A DNA stretch of 64,000 nt, from contig NZ_AP024597.1 in assembly GCF_019704315.1 (NCBI RefSeq), positions 124,001 to 188,000 of the forward strand, given 5' to 3'. The notes below the pieces were generated by a model that ran no database searches, was not told the DNA's origin, and saw nothing but the letters and a program-made list of their open reading frames with translations. Positions 1-8,551 of the stretch are shown here, one piece after another. Made by a program: the position numbers and the translations under genes. This DNA comes from Stygiolobus caldivivus. GTDB taxonomy: Archaea; Thermoproteota; Thermoprotei_A; Sulfolobales; Sulfolobaceae. Within the stretch, counting starts at the first letter, position 1. Each line of letters starts with the position of its first letter.

Positions 1-1265
1 TCGTGAGCCCCTACAGCCATCTCGTTTACTTTTCCAGTTGAGTTACTGTTGAACTTCTTTATGACTTCATAGTTTAACAGGAAGTCTGCGAGGAAGTAAA
101 CTGTGAAGACTCTCGCGAAGAACCTCTCTATAACATCATTACTTCTATACTCCCACTCCTCACCAAAAGCTCTAGGCTTACCCTTCACCTTTCTGTAAGT
201 GTATAGCCTGGCTATATCACCCGTCGTCGGGAGATATTCCTCCTTACCCAGACTCTGTCTAACGGTAAATAAATAGTTCCTGCCCGATACCTTCAACTTT
301 GTCTCCTTATTCCAAGGGTGCCTTTCGTCGACTTCATTACCTAGAGGGTCCTTTTCTACGGTCTTCTCCCATTTCTCATAGGGAGTCCCGTCCACGTCTA
401 TTCTTACCCCTAAGAGGATGCTTCTGAGGTCTCGGGTCACTATTTCTCCGCCCTTTATTAATGCAGGAGGAATAACTCTTTTTGAAGCCCAGCTACCCAT
501 GTTTTCATAAGTAGCGTCGTAATCGTGGGACTCGAAAAGACCGTAGGTAACGAAGTCTTCTCCTATGTTTTTATACATCCCTTGGAAGAAGTCCCTGAGC
601 TCTTTAGCTACGTAGAACAACTTCTCCAGCTCAGGTCTGAGCTCTTTGATCCCTTCCTTTATCTTCTGGTCCGCGTTCTGGTCCCTTACCTCTAATCCCC
701 CAGCTTTCAATGAAACAGGTTGAGGATACCTTAACCAGATTAACGTTGCCAGATCTCTGATCTTTGTCTGTACTTTCAGGGCCGTCTTGTATACATCACC
801 GCTGAAATAGAGCTGTTGCATTAAGTCGACCATTTTGGTGTAGCCGTGATGGTCTTTATAGGTACAGTAAGTCTCCTTTGCTCTATCTAATAACGAGGGG
901 CTGTGTCTGGAGGTTACGTTCGTAGAGAAGTCTATTGCTTCAAACATGAAGGCAACAACGACATTGTTATACATTATGTCAGCTAACGCGTAAGCCATAT
1001 TCCTGAGGTCTATATATCCCTCACTCGGGTAGACACCCTTGGCCATCTCTAGTGTTTCAATAGATACTAAAGCGTGAGTCGCACCGCAGACCCCGCATAT
1101 CTTTTCGGTAAGGTTAGGGGCCAGGTCTATCTTCTTGTTTTTCAGCAGTATCTCAAAGCCCCTGAACATCGTAATCTCGACGTTGGCGTCGCTATAGACA
1201 TTACCGTCAACTTTTACATCTACACCTAAATGGCCCTCGATCCTCGTAATAGGTTCCAATTTCAA
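1..1265 (-). CDS. [NiFe]-hydrogenase large subunit, partial (3' end beyond window)
   Basis: This is the catalytic subunit of a [NiFe]-hydrogenase, which carries the Ni-Fe(CN)2CO site and oxidises or evolves H2. Translation of the reverse strand begins LKLEPITRIEGHLG, the usual N-terminal signature of the family, and carries the L1 motif EKICGVCGATH, whose two cysteines bind the Ni-Fe centre. About 421 codons are present. The C-terminal DPCxxC half and the maturation-protease tail lie left of the window. The start is taken as TTG at 1265, which overlaps the stop of the small-subunit gene (TTGA), so the two are translationally coupled; a second TTG lies at 1259. Identity is secure. The hydrogenase group cannot be fixed from this part alone. 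Confidence 0.9.
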   Translation of the reverse strand, partial: MKLEPITRIEGHLGVDVKVDGNVYSDANVEITMFRGFEILLKNKKIDLAPNLTEKICGVCGATHALVSIETLEMAKGVYPSEGYIDLRNMAYALADIMYNNVVVAFMFEAIDFSTNVTSRHSPSLLDRAKETYCTYKDHHGYTKMVDLMQQLYFSGDVYKTALKVQTKIRDLATLIWLRYPQPVSLKAGGLEVRDQNADQKIKEGIKELRPELEKLFYVAKELRDFFQGMYKNIGEDFVTYGLFESHDYDATYENMGSWASKRVIPPALIKGGEIVTRDLRSILLGVRIDVDGTPYEKWEKTVEKDPLGNEVDERHPWNKETKLKVSGRNYLFTVRQSLGKEEYLPTTGDIARLYTYRKVKGKPRAFGEEWEYRSNDVIERFFARVFTVYFLADFLLNYEVIKKFNSNSTGKVNEMAVGAH

Positions 1266-1756
1266 GGCTTTCCACCTGCGAGGGCTTGGTAGATCATGGC
1301 TATCATCATTTTATCTGAAGCCGGACAGCCCGGGACTTCATAGACGGGTTTTCCTAAGAACTCCCTAACCCCCATGTACCCCAACTCCCTTATTATACCT
1401 CCGTTTACTGCACATGAGCCTACGGCTATAATTGCTTTAGCCTTTTGGCTGAGCCTCATGATGAGCTCATTACACGTCATATCCCCTACGTAACATAACC
1501 TTTCGTCTTTAGGTATCGCACCTTCAATTACCAGGATAAAGTCCTCTTGTGATAGAACGTCCTTGAGGTACTCTAGCCCGCTTTTTTCGGCACACATTAG
1601 GGAGAATATCTTAAATGGCGAAGACTGGAAGAACATTTCGTCTAGTGCCTTACAACCGGACTTTAAGATCGATACGCTCTCACCTGAGCAGGATTGCGCC
1701 TCTATCCAGACTACATTGCTTTTCAATACTTTTTCTAAGACTTCACAATAGTCCAT
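1262..1756 (-). CDS. [NiFe]-hydrogenase small subunit, short form
   Basis: This subunit passes electrons to and from the Ni-Fe site through Fe-S clusters. The 164-residue protein has the N-terminal flavodoxin-like part of the family with WIEAQSCSGES near residues 17-27, GSCAVNGG near 114 and VPGCPAS near 143. Three proximal-cluster cysteines are visible, but the second Cys of the usual CxxC is Glu26. The protein ends soon after the third ligand and lacks the C-terminal domain that holds the medial and distal clusters in group 1 and 2 enzymes. No signal peptide is present, so a cytoplasmic enzyme is likely. It is the first gene of a minus-strand operon with the large subunit. A separate electron-transfer subunit is probably encoded downstream of it, outside the window. 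Confidence 0.85.
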   Translation of the reverse strand: MDYCEVLEKVLKSNVVWIEAQSCSGESVSILKSGCKALDEMFFQSSPFKIFSLMCAEKSGLEYLKDVLSQEDFILVIEGAIPKDERLCYVGDMTCNELIMRLSQKAKAIIAVGSCAVNGGIIRELGYMGVREFLGKPVYEVPGCPASDKMMIAMIYQALAGGKP

Positions 1757-1778
1757 AGAAAATTATCACTTTTCAGGT

Positions 1779-1786
1779 ATTTAAAC
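1779..1786 (-). promoter_or_regulatory. TATA box of hydrogenase structural operon
   Basis: On the minus strand the octamer reads TTTAAATA and is centred about 26 bp before the ATG at 1756. That spacing predicts transcription starting at or next to the start codon, giving a leaderless mRNA. Confidence 0.6.
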
Positions 1787-2220
1787 ATTTAAGGTTAGAT
1801 AAAAATCTAATAGTTAAACATGGATTTATTTCAAGTTCCATTAAGAACTGTCTATCGGTTACCGAGTTTCTCGCCGTGAGGGCTATAAAAATCCTATCAA
1901 ATAGAGTAGGGCTCAGTTATATCAGGTGGGTCGCTGAGGCACTCGTTGCAAACTGAAATTTTTCCCTCGAACTAGTACAATTCGTGGACAAATAATTATG
2001 CAAAATCACCCGGGTGAAGTAAATTATAAACCCGTCACCTTACACTTTTATACGTACTATGCACCAATATTGTTTTGTGCATACTATACAGATAGAGTCC
2101 ACAAAATACCTATGAATCGCCCTATCAGATACTACAAGGTAGTTTTATCGTAAAATAAAAATTATTTATTTTTTAGTTGGAAATACTATAATATCATTAA
2201 AATGATATTTTAGAACACAA

Positions 2221-2230
2221 TATTTAATAA
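2221..2230 (+). promoter_or_regulatory. TATA-like promoter of hyp operon
   Basis: TATTTAATAA lies about 37 bp before the hypE ATG, predicting a short leader. The 505-bp divergent gap 1757-2261 between the structural and maturation operons is otherwise AT-rich. I see no ORF, RNA gene or strong palindrome in it, so the two operons probably share only this control region. Confidence 0.45.
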
Positions 2231-2261
2231 GGCTGGTGGTGATATTAAGTTTGTAACCCCT

Positions 2262-3317
2262 ATGAGTGATCCTAAGAGTGTAATTACTAGACTACACGGT
2301 GCAGGAGGCTCTTATATGCATAACCTTATAAAAGAGTACTTTCTCCCGCTCTACGACGGTTACGGAGAGATAGGGCTAGATGTACTTGATGACGGTGCAG
2401 TAGTTAACGGTGTGGTCTTCACAACTGACTCGTTTACCGTAAGACCGTTGTTTTTCAAAGGGGGCGACATCGGTAAGTTAGCTGTAAGCGGGACAGTTAA
2501 CGATATTGCTATGATGGGGGGAGACCCAGTAGCCTTGAGCTTAGCTGTTGTAATTGAAGAAGGCTTCAGCAAAGTTGACCTTGCAAAGATCTCGGAGAGT
2601 ATTAAGAAAACGGCAGAAGAGGCAGGAGTCCACATAGTGACCGGGGACACTAAAGTAATGGAAAAAGGTGCATTAGATAAGATGATAATTAATACAAGCG
2701 GTATAGGAGTTTCTTCAGATGCCCTAAAGTACAACTTTTCAGTCCTCAGGAAGACTAGAGAAGTCAAACACGAATGGTTAGTCCCGATGAATTTGAGGGA
2801 CGGAGACAAGATAATCGTCTCGGGAAATATAGGAGACCACGCCATTGCAATCCTCTCGTCCAGAGAGGGAATAGAGTTCGAAATAAGTGTCGAATCCGAC
2901 GTAGCACCGTTGAACAAAATGATGAAAGCAGTATTAGAAGTAGGAGGGATAGCTGACGCTAAAGACCCTACCAGAGGGGGTCTGGCAGACCTATTGAACG
3001 ACTGGAGTGAAAAGTCCGGTCTGGGAATATACATTAGGGAAAACGATATACCGGTCAGAGAAGACGTAAGAAATGCAGTAGAGTTTCTAGGTTTAGACCT
3101 GATGGAACTGGGAAATGAAGGAAAAGCAGTCCTCGCAGTATCACCCGAGATGGTCAGGGACATATTAGACACGTTACATAAAACACCGTGGGGAAAGGAC
3201 GCAGAGGTAATAGGTGAAGTGAGGAAGGATATTCAAGGTGTGATCCTAGAGACTGTGGTCGGAGGGAAGAGGCTTGTGACAAGACCAGTAGGTGACCCCG
3301 TCCCGAGGATCTGTTAG
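2262..3317 (+). CDS. hypE: HypE, hydrogenase maturation (carbamoyl dehydratase)
   Basis: HypE belongs to the PurM/AIR-synthase superfamily. It dehydrates a carbamoyl group on its C-terminal cysteine to a thiocyanate, the donor of the CN ligands of the Ni-Fe site. The 351-residue product ends in PRIC, the hallmark catalytic tail. It starts SDPKSVITRLHGAGG and has typical GDTKVMEKG and DPTRGGLADLLN motifs. The ATG at 2262 is chosen because no earlier in-frame start exists after the promoter. It heads the maturation operon and its stop touches the next gene. HypF, which would supply the carbamoyl group, is not in this window. Confidence 0.95.
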   Translation: MSDPKSVITRLHGAGGSYMHNLIKEYFLPLYDGYGEIGLDVLDDGAVVNGVVFTTDSFTVRPLFFKGGDIGKLAVSGTVNDIAMMGGDPVALSLAVVIEEGFSKVDLAKISESIKKTAEEAGVHIVTGDTKVMEKGALDKMIINTSGIGVSSDALKYNFSVLRKTREVKHEWLVPMNLRDGDKIIVSGNIGDHAIAILSSREGIEFEISVESDVAPLNKMMKAVLEVGGIADAKDPTRGGLADLLNDWSEKSGLGIYIRENDIPVREDVRNAVEFLGLDLMELGNEGKAVLAVSPEMVRDILDTLHKTPWGKDAEVIGEVRKDIQGVILETVVGGKRLVTRPVGDPVPRIC

Positions 3318-3326
3318 GTGAGGGTC

Positions 3327-3578
3327 ATGGCTAGGCTCGTGTGTTTAAATTGTGGGCACGAAGAAAGGGTTCCCATGCACTGCGGTAGGGAGATGGTATA
3401 CGTGTTGAAAGGGAACTTCAGGAAATACGAATATTTGAGGTGCCAGGTTTGCGGGTATGAGGTAACAGTACCCTTACACTGTTCGATCCCGATGCTTTAC
3501 ACTGATGAGGACTACTTACCCATTTCAGCACTAAGCAAAAGTGAGATAGAAGAAATGAAAAAAATTTACGGTGGTTAA
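3327..3578 (+). CDS. Small protein with two tandem CxxC...HC zinc-ribbon-like repeats
   Basis: This protein of about 83 residues lies between hypE and hypC in the slot where hypA often sits, but it lacks the MHE start of HypA. It consists of two copies of one motif: CLNCGHEERVPMHCGREMVY and CQVCGYEVTVPLHCSIPMLY, consensus CxxCGxExxVPxHCxxxM. The motifs suggest one or two metal sites. I prefer the ATG at 3327 over the GTG at 3318 because GGTGAGG at 3317-3323 then serves as a ribosome-binding site. A Ni-delivery or scaffold role in maturation is inferred only from position and cysteine/histidine content. It could also be a rubredoxin-like redox protein. Confidence 0.7.
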   Translation: MARLVCLNCGHEERVPMHCGREMVYVLKGNFRKYEYLRCQVCGYEVTVPLHCSIPMLYTDEDYLPISALSKSEIEEMKKIYGG

Positions 3579-3579
3579 A

Positions 3580-3852
3580 ATGTGTGTAGCTTACCCCGGG
3601 AAAGTAATCGAAATAAGCGGAGAGTTCGCAAAGGTAGACTTCGGAGGTACTGTGAAAGACAACGTATTGATCTCGTTAGTAAACGCCAAGGTAGGCGACT
3701 ATGTCTTAGTCCACGCAGGATATGCAATTCAGGTAGTTGATGAAGAAGAGGCTAAGAAGACTATTGAAATGTGGGAAGAAATGACTAAAGAAATGGATGA
3801 AGAACAGAGGAAAAGGGACTTATATGAGGCAATAGGTGGTAAAGATGAGTAA
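3580..3852 (+). CDS. hypC: HypC, hydrogenase maturation chaperone
   Basis: HypC carries the Fe(CN)2CO unit with HypD and delivers it to the large-subunit precursor. The mature function needs Cys2 at the N-terminus, so the start must be the ATG at 3580 (MCVAYPGKV) and not the upstream in-frame GTG at 3571. The product is about 90 residues with the usual beta-barrel part and an acidic, helical C-terminal tail that is longer than in many HypC proteins. The stop overlaps the hypD start, showing translational coupling. Confidence 0.93.
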   Translation: MCVAYPGKVIEISGEFAKVDFGGTVKDNVLISLVNAKVGDYVLVHAGYAIQVVDEEEAKKTIEMWEEMTKEMDEEQRKRDLYEAIGGKDE

Positions 3853-5005
3853 CCAAAGTGAAAATAAAGGAAAAGAAAAGGAGAGATTACCTCAGATACT
3901 AAAGTATTACAGAAACCCCACTCTAGCTAAAGCTGTAGTAGAGAAGATAAATGACGTCGCCAGAAAAATCCAAGAGGATATTGCCATAATGCACGTATGT
4001 GGCTCCCACGAGTGGACAATCACGCATTACGGTATAAGGGCTCTCCTGCCGGATAACGTACAAGTAAGGGCTGGACCAGGTTGCCCCGTCTGCATAACTC
4101 CCGCTACTGATATTGACGACGCTGTCAAACTGGCATTGGACGGGGTAGTCGTTACTACTTACGGTGATATGAGCAGGAGTAAAGGGACTAAAATGAGCCT
4201 CCAAGACGCAAAAGCACTCGGTGCAGATGTAAGAGTCATTTACGGAGTCCAAGACGCTGTAGCAATGGCGAGAAAAGAGCCGGACAAGGACTTCCTGTTT
4301 TTTGCTGTAGGTATGGACACTACTGCCCCGGCTACCGCTTTCGAGATCCTTAGAGGCGTCCCCAGAAATTTGAGCTTTCTTGTATCTTACAGATATACGC
4401 CCTCAATCCAGGGCTCCGTCATGGAGTCTAACGTGCTCGGTATTGATGCCTTTATGTCGGCAGGACATTCGGCAACTATAACGGGGATGAAACCCTATTA
4501 CGAGTACTTCCTGAGGACTAAAAAACCAGTAGTGTTTTCCGGGTTCGAACCTATAGACGTGCTATTATCCATTTACATGCTATTACGGCAAATACATGAG
4601 GGGAAGCCCATGTTAGAAAACGAATACACAAGGGCTGTTACGTGGGAGGGAAATGTTAAGGCCCAGGAGGTCATGGATAGGGTATTTGACCTCGAGGACG
4701 GGTATGTGAGGGGAGTCGCTGTTTTTCCTAAAGCGGGGTTTAAGATAAAAGACGAATTTAAGGACGTTGACGCCAGAGAGAAATACGGGCTGAGGAAAGG
4801 TATTTCAACTAAAGACGAGTATGTAGCAGGCGCTAGGTGTGGAGAGGTGGTTATGGGACTGATTGACCCGCCCGAATGTCCACTCTATATGAAGACTTGT
4901 ACACCTGAAGACCCTAAAGGCTCTCCCATGGTGTCCCAGGAGGGGACGTGTTGGATATGGGCCCACCACAAGATCGTTAATTACGTCCCTAGGTGTAAGA
5001 GGTGA
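3845..5005 (+). CDS. hypD: HypD, Fe-S hydrogenase maturation protein
   Basis: HypD holds a [4Fe-4S] cluster and, with HypC, is the scaffold on which the Fe(CN)2CO moiety is built. Motifs seen are HVCGSHEWTI, GPGCPVCITPATD, a GMDTTAP segment, and the C-terminal cluster-binding region with CGEVVMGLIDPPECPLYMKTC (key Cys residues) and EGTCW. Length, about 386 residues, is normal. The ATG at 3845 is preferred over a GTG at 3836 because AGGTGG lies five bases before it. It overlaps hypC by 8 bp and the next gene by 4 bp. Confidence 0.95.
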   Translation: MSNQSENKGKEKERLPQILKYYRNPTLAKAVVEKINDVARKIQEDIAIMHVCGSHEWTITHYGIRALLPDNVQVRAGPGCPVCITPATDIDDAVKLALDGVVVTTYGDMSRSKGTKMSLQDAKALGADVRVIYGVQDAVAMARKEPDKDFLFFAVGMDTTAPATAFEILRGVPRNLSFLVSYRYTPSIQGSVMESNVLGIDAFMSAGHSATITGMKPYYEYFLRTKKPVVFSGFEPIDVLLSIYMLLRQIHEGKPMLENEYTRAVTWEGNVKAQEVMDRVFDLEDGYVRGVAVFPKAGFKIKDEFKDVDAREKYGLRKGISTKDEYVAGARCGEVVMGLIDPPECPLYMKTCTPEDPKGSPMVSQEGTCWIWAHHKIVNYVPRCKR

Positions 5006-5730
5006 TAAGTACGGTATACATGATCGGTAATACCTATTGTAAGCTCTGCCAGTCTGACGAAGGACAGCTTAAAAAAGAGCTAGTGAAGAGTGTAAGGGCT
5101 TTCTATTATAAAGGGCTGATCACCAATGCAGGGGGGAACCAGAGTGCCAGGCTGCCGGGAAGTAATAAGGTCTGGATCACTCCTTCAGGTTATCCCAGGA
5201 TGAGCTTAACGGAGGATGACCTCATAGCGGTAGACTTAGACGGTAATGTAATCGAAGGGGACCTGAAACCGTCAATAGAGACTTTTGCTCATTTGGAAGT
5301 ATACAAAAGGAGGCCTGACGTAAATTCAGTTATCCACGCCCACGTCCCTTACGTTATGGGGGCTTCTATCTCAGGCTACTTGGAAGTTACTCACGGAGAG
5401 GCTGCAGCAATACTAGGTGAGGTAAAGATAGTACCTTACGCCCACCCCGGGACGAAAGAGTTGGCTAAATATATAGGAGACGCGTTCCAAGGGGAGGGCA
5501 TGAAAGTACCTAGAGTAGTGATAACTCAAAACCACGGGGCGTTTTCCGCCGGTGCGTGTATCCACGAAGCGAGGGCTTTCATAGAGATCCTTGACGAGTG
5601 GGCTAGGTTCAACGTAGCAGCAAAGGCCCTTGGGGGTATAAGGCATAAGTTGAGTTTAATAGACCTGAGGAAGCCTGGGGCCGGGTATATTAGGGCGGTG
5701 AAGTTCGGTGGGAGAAGCGGGTCTAAGTGA
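5002..5730 (+). CDS. Class II aldolase/adducin-family protein in hyp operon
   Basis: This is a zinc-dependent class II aldolase-fold protein of about 242 residues, the family of fuculose-phosphate aldolases and related decarboxylases or epimerases. The zinc-site pattern is present: IHAHVPYV supplies two His ligands, QNHGAFS the third, and a conserved glutamate lies near ETFAH. The start GTG at 5002 overlaps the hypD stop; ATG at 5020 is an alternative and keeps the unusual N-terminal CKLC. The gene sits inside the maturation operon and overlaps the next gene, so a link to hydrogenase assembly is likely. Supplying a small carbonyl compound as a source of the CO ligand is possible, but that is inference. 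Confidence 0.85.
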   Translation: MISTVYMIGNTYCKLCQSDEGQLKKELVKSVRAFYYKGLITNAGGNQSARLPGSNKVWITPSGYPRMSLTEDDLIAVDLDGNVIEGDLKPSIETFAHLEVYKRRPDVNSVIHAHVPYVMGASISGYLEVTHGEAAAILGEVKIVPYAHPGTKELAKYIGDAFQGEGMKVPRVVITQNHGAFSAGACIHEARAFIEILDEWARFNVAAKALGGIRHKLSLIDLRKPGAGYIRAVKFGGRSGSK

Positions 5731-5974
5731 GGTCGTAGAGCCTGAAACCGGGGTCTCAGTCGTAGAACTGGGACTCGTAAGAGAAGGGGAGGACGGAATT
5801 ATATACTACAGACCTATATCGCCATACACTCCCCCGATACTTGTTATTGCTTTAGGCGTAGAGCTAGTTATACGCACTGGGAGGAGGGTAAAGGTCGAAG
5901 ATTATTACCTCGAAGAAGAAATTAACATGAGGTTAGATATGCTCTATGAGTCAATTAGCGGTCAAACTACTTGA
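5708..5974 (+). CDS. MIP18/DUF59-type Fe-S assembly factor-like protein
   Basis: The 88-residue product contains EVVEPETGVSVVELGLVREG, which matches the core pattern DPE-x(2)-(L/V)-x-(I/V)-x-(D/E)LGL of the MIP18 (PaaD/SufT-like, DUF59) family. Members help mature Fe-S proteins. The GTG start at 5708 overlaps the aldolase gene, and the end overlaps the following gene, so it is co-translated with the maturation genes. A role in loading the clusters of the hydrogenase or HypD is a reasonable inference. Confidence 0.75.
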   Translation: MGEAGLSEVVEPETGVSVVELGLVREGEDGIIYYRPISPYTPPILVIALGVELVIRTGRRVKVEDYYLEEEINMRLDMLYESISGQTT

Positions 5975-6233
5975 AATGGCTGAAATAGAGAAAGACCTTG
6001 TAGTAAAACTTTCAGCCCTTTTAGAATGTGTGGAAGACCTAGTAGAGGTAGACGATAGTAGCCCAGACTTTAAGAAGAGGGCTTTAGAGGAGATAAGAAA
6101 GGATAAAGAGCTCTATGAAGTGTATGAGGAGATTATTGACGCCATGTTCGAGCTAGTAATTAACGGTTCCTCCCCTGATATTGATAAAATAATCCTAGAC
6201 GTTAAGAAGAGAATGGTAAAAGCGGGGAAGTAG
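5946..6233 (+). CDS. Small acidic helical protein, end of hyp operon
   Basis: The 95-residue product is rich in Glu, Asp, Lys and Leu and appears all-helical. I do not recognise the family. It starts with ATG at 5946 inside the end of the MIP18-like gene, so it belongs to the maturation operon and is its last gene. A chaperone or adaptor role for hydrogenase maturation can be guessed from context only. Confidence 0.65.
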   Translation: MSQLAVKLLEMAEIEKDLVVKLSALLECVEDLVEVDDSSPDFKKRALEEIRKDKELYEVYEEIIDAMFELVINGSSPDIDKIILDVKKRMVKAGK

Positions 6234-6715
6234 ATGATGAAGCCAAAACGACTTTTCCACGCACCGTCTTACGCTATTTTTTCACAAAAGTAATTGTGAG
6301 AGTGAAGTATATACTAATGCTTATTCCTCGCTGTCTTGTTTTGATAAAATATCTAGGATAGCATTTATGAAAAATCGTGACAGTTAGACATTAAACCCTT
6401 AACACTTTCCTTAAATACTTATCATGTTAAAATGCTTTAGACCCCAAAAGCCCTAAACCGGAAAGACGTAGTAATACTATACATCTAATTAGTAAAAACA
6501 TGACGACGTAATGGTTTTACGTAAAACGCTAATTTGGGGAGTCCTGAAACTAATTTATCCCAGACCCTAATTAATATTTGCATTCTATATTTAATAGTTA
6601 AAACCTCACTACGCTAAGGCAAATGGAATTCACAAAAGACACCTGGATGGCTTTAGAGCTTTAAGCTTAACACAAGCTTTAAATAAAATTAACTGGTTTA
6701 AGATACAAAAAAATT
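6234..6715. other. Intergenic, no gene seen
   Basis: This AT-rich gap lies between two convergent genes. I see no ORF with coding character and no RNA gene. It should hold the terminators of both flanking transcription units. Confidence 0.5.
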
Positions 6716-8521
6716 TTATCTTCTTAAGACTAAAACTACTCCAACTGCTACTATTACAGCTATTCCTACTATAATACCGATATATAGTATGGGTGTGCCA
6801 GAGGTGGTAGGAGGTGCAGGAGTTGTAGACATAGGGGTCTTTACGGCTGTACTCGTATTCGACATGGTCGAGGTCGCGGTGACCGGTTGGGGGAAGTTTA
6901 CCTCGTAGACTGTGACCTGAGTCTCGCCGCTAGGAAGAGAGACCCCGATGCTCATGGTGTTGGTAATGCTCAAGTTAGAATAGGCTTTGACTACATAATA
7001 TGCGTAAGGGTTTATCGGTGTTATGGCTACGTCCGGTTCAGATAGTCCGCTGTATAATGAGGGGACACCTACTTGCCCTATACTAACGCTACCCCTTACA
7101 GTTCCGTTATTATTAAGGAATGCCAGTGTGAACTGATTACTTTCATTTAATAGTATTACGTTGTCCTCAGTAATATCGCTACTGGTCACGTTTCCGCTCA
7201 AGACGTAGCTCGTAATACCGCCTGCGTATACGTCCGTAACGTTAGTACCTCCCAGTGTAGGGTTAGCTACTAAGAAGTACTCCCCTTGGTTGTAGTAAAA
7301 GTTAGTCAAGAGCGTAGTCCTGTTCATCGTAAAGCTACCCGGGCCCGGTAGAGTTACTTCCTTAACTTGCGTGACCAACGGTATTTTTCCCACTAATGTT
7401 AGGCCGTTACCGTTATACTTTTCTACGGTTACTTCATGGCTGCCGAATATACTGACGTATAACTGACCGCCTAAGTTCTGTAAGGCTATATATGGTGACG
7501 TATTGGTCAAACTTATACTAGACGTTATCTCACCGTTAGACAAGTCTATCCCTACTATTGTGGAATTTGTGGTCGGGTACTGTGAGGCTTGCCCGTAAAA
7601 CGCGGTCTCTGCAAAAGGAGTACTGTTTACCATGAAGAGCTGGTCTCCGACCACAGTAGCCACACTTTCAGTAATTATGGTTGACACTTTAGTCGATTCG
7701 GGGAGGTCGTACGGTATAAAGCCGTTAAAGAAGTGGTACTCCTCAGTCCATACTATTTTACCGTCGTTGTTGAATAACGTGATGTTAATAGGTATACTTT
7801 GAGGCACTTGACCTAAGGGCTGTCCAGTAACTAAATCGGAGTCGTTTTCCATCACAAGGAGGACGCCGCTGGGTAACTGGAGTTCCATTTGAGGTAACAG
7901 GTTTGTTACAGTGATATTAGCGTTGTTTAACATTATGGTAAAGTTGGAGGATAAACTTACCTCCGTAAGGTTAGTCGACGGGTTTTTGAAAGAGGATAAA
8001 CTTATTTTCGCGAGCTGTAACGCAGAAACGTTTATAAGAGGGCTCTGGGCCTCTTTTCCCCCTGCGAGTAAGCCGTTTAGGGTGAAAGTGTTGACCAGCC
8101 TCAGACCGCTGAAGACGTATACATAAGACTCATACTTGTAACTTCCTACACCAGAAGGTGTTGATGGGGGAGTAAAGGTATCTACTACCACATAGAGGTC
8201 TCCGTCTTTGGTAAAAGTGAAAACACCTGATATACCGCTCAATATAGACTTATACAGTAATGCTTTAGTAGTACTGTTAACGTAATATATGTATAATGTG
8301 GAAGACTCTTGCTGGTTAGGGCTGATAAAGGAAAAGTTAACATAACTCAGTGCTATTACCAAGCCGTGATCATATGGCGTTACGCTGTCTATAGTCAACG
8401 TAGGTATGTTAACTGTTAAAGAACCTACTTGCCTCACCTGCGGAGCTGGCTGTGCTGTCATAACCACAGTTAAAAAGAGGAGGGAAAAGAGCAGTAGAGT
8501 TAGAAAGGAAGTTTTTCTCAT
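6716..8521 (-). CDS. Secreted, membrane-anchored surface protein, paralog 1 of 3
   Basis: The 601-residue protein has an N-terminal signal peptide (Leu/Phe-rich stretch after MRKTS), a large beta-rich extracellular part with many Asn-x-Ser/Thr sites, a Ser/Thr/Pro-rich stalk near 545-575, and a C-terminal membrane helix ending in LRR. The segment VTPYDHGLVIALSYVNFS recurs in the proteins at 41659-43284 and 45948-47657, as do a GDQLF motif and the mosaic of short beta repeats. This suggests a propeller-like fold. It is probably glycosylated and held on the outer face of the membrane under the S-layer. Function is unknown. Confidence 0.8.
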   Translation of the reverse strand: MRKTSFLTLLLFSLLFLTVVMTAQPAPQVRQVGSLTVNIPTLTIDSVTPYDHGLVIALSYVNFSFISPNQQESSTLYIYYVNSTTKALLYKSILSGISGVFTFTKDGDLYVVVDTFTPPSTPSGVGSYKYESYVYVFSGLRLVNTFTLNGLLAGGKEAQSPLINVSALQLAKISLSSFKNPSTNLTEVSLSSNFTIMLNNANITVTNLLPQMELQLPSGVLLVMENDSDLVTGQPLGQVPQSIPINITLFNNDGKIVWTEEYHFFNGFIPYDLPESTKVSTIITESVATVVGDQLFMVNSTPFAETAFYGQASQYPTTNSTIVGIDLSNGEITSSISLTNTSPYIALQNLGGQLYVSIFGSHEVTVEKYNGNGLTLVGKIPLVTQVKEVTLPGPGSFTMNRTTLLTNFYYNQGEYFLVANPTLGGTNVTDVYAGGITSYVLSGNVTSSDITEDNVILLNESNQFTLAFLNNNGTVRGSVSIGQVGVPSLYSGLSEPDVAITPINPYAYYVVKAYSNLSITNTMSIGVSLPSGETQVTVYEVNFPQPVTATSTMSNTSTAVKTPMSTTPAPPTTSGTPILYIGIIVGIAVIVAVGVVLVLRR

Positions 8522-8543
8522 TGAAAAAGTATCATTACGTCCA

Positions 8544-8551
8544 TTTATAAA
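8544..8551 (-). promoter_or_regulatory. TATA box of surface-protein gene
   Basis: The minus strand reads TTTATAAA centred about 27 bp before the ATG at 8521, predicting a leaderless transcript. Confidence 0.6.

Noticed and set aside
2360-3172. A 270-codon open frame on the minus strand
   Set aside because: It lies wholly antisense to hypE, has a Ser/Pro/Ile-rich composition typical of antisense translation, and has no promoter.
6231-6260. GATGATGA as a C box of a C/D guide RNA
   Set aside because: It overlaps a stop codon and no D or D' box (CTGA) follows at a proper distance.
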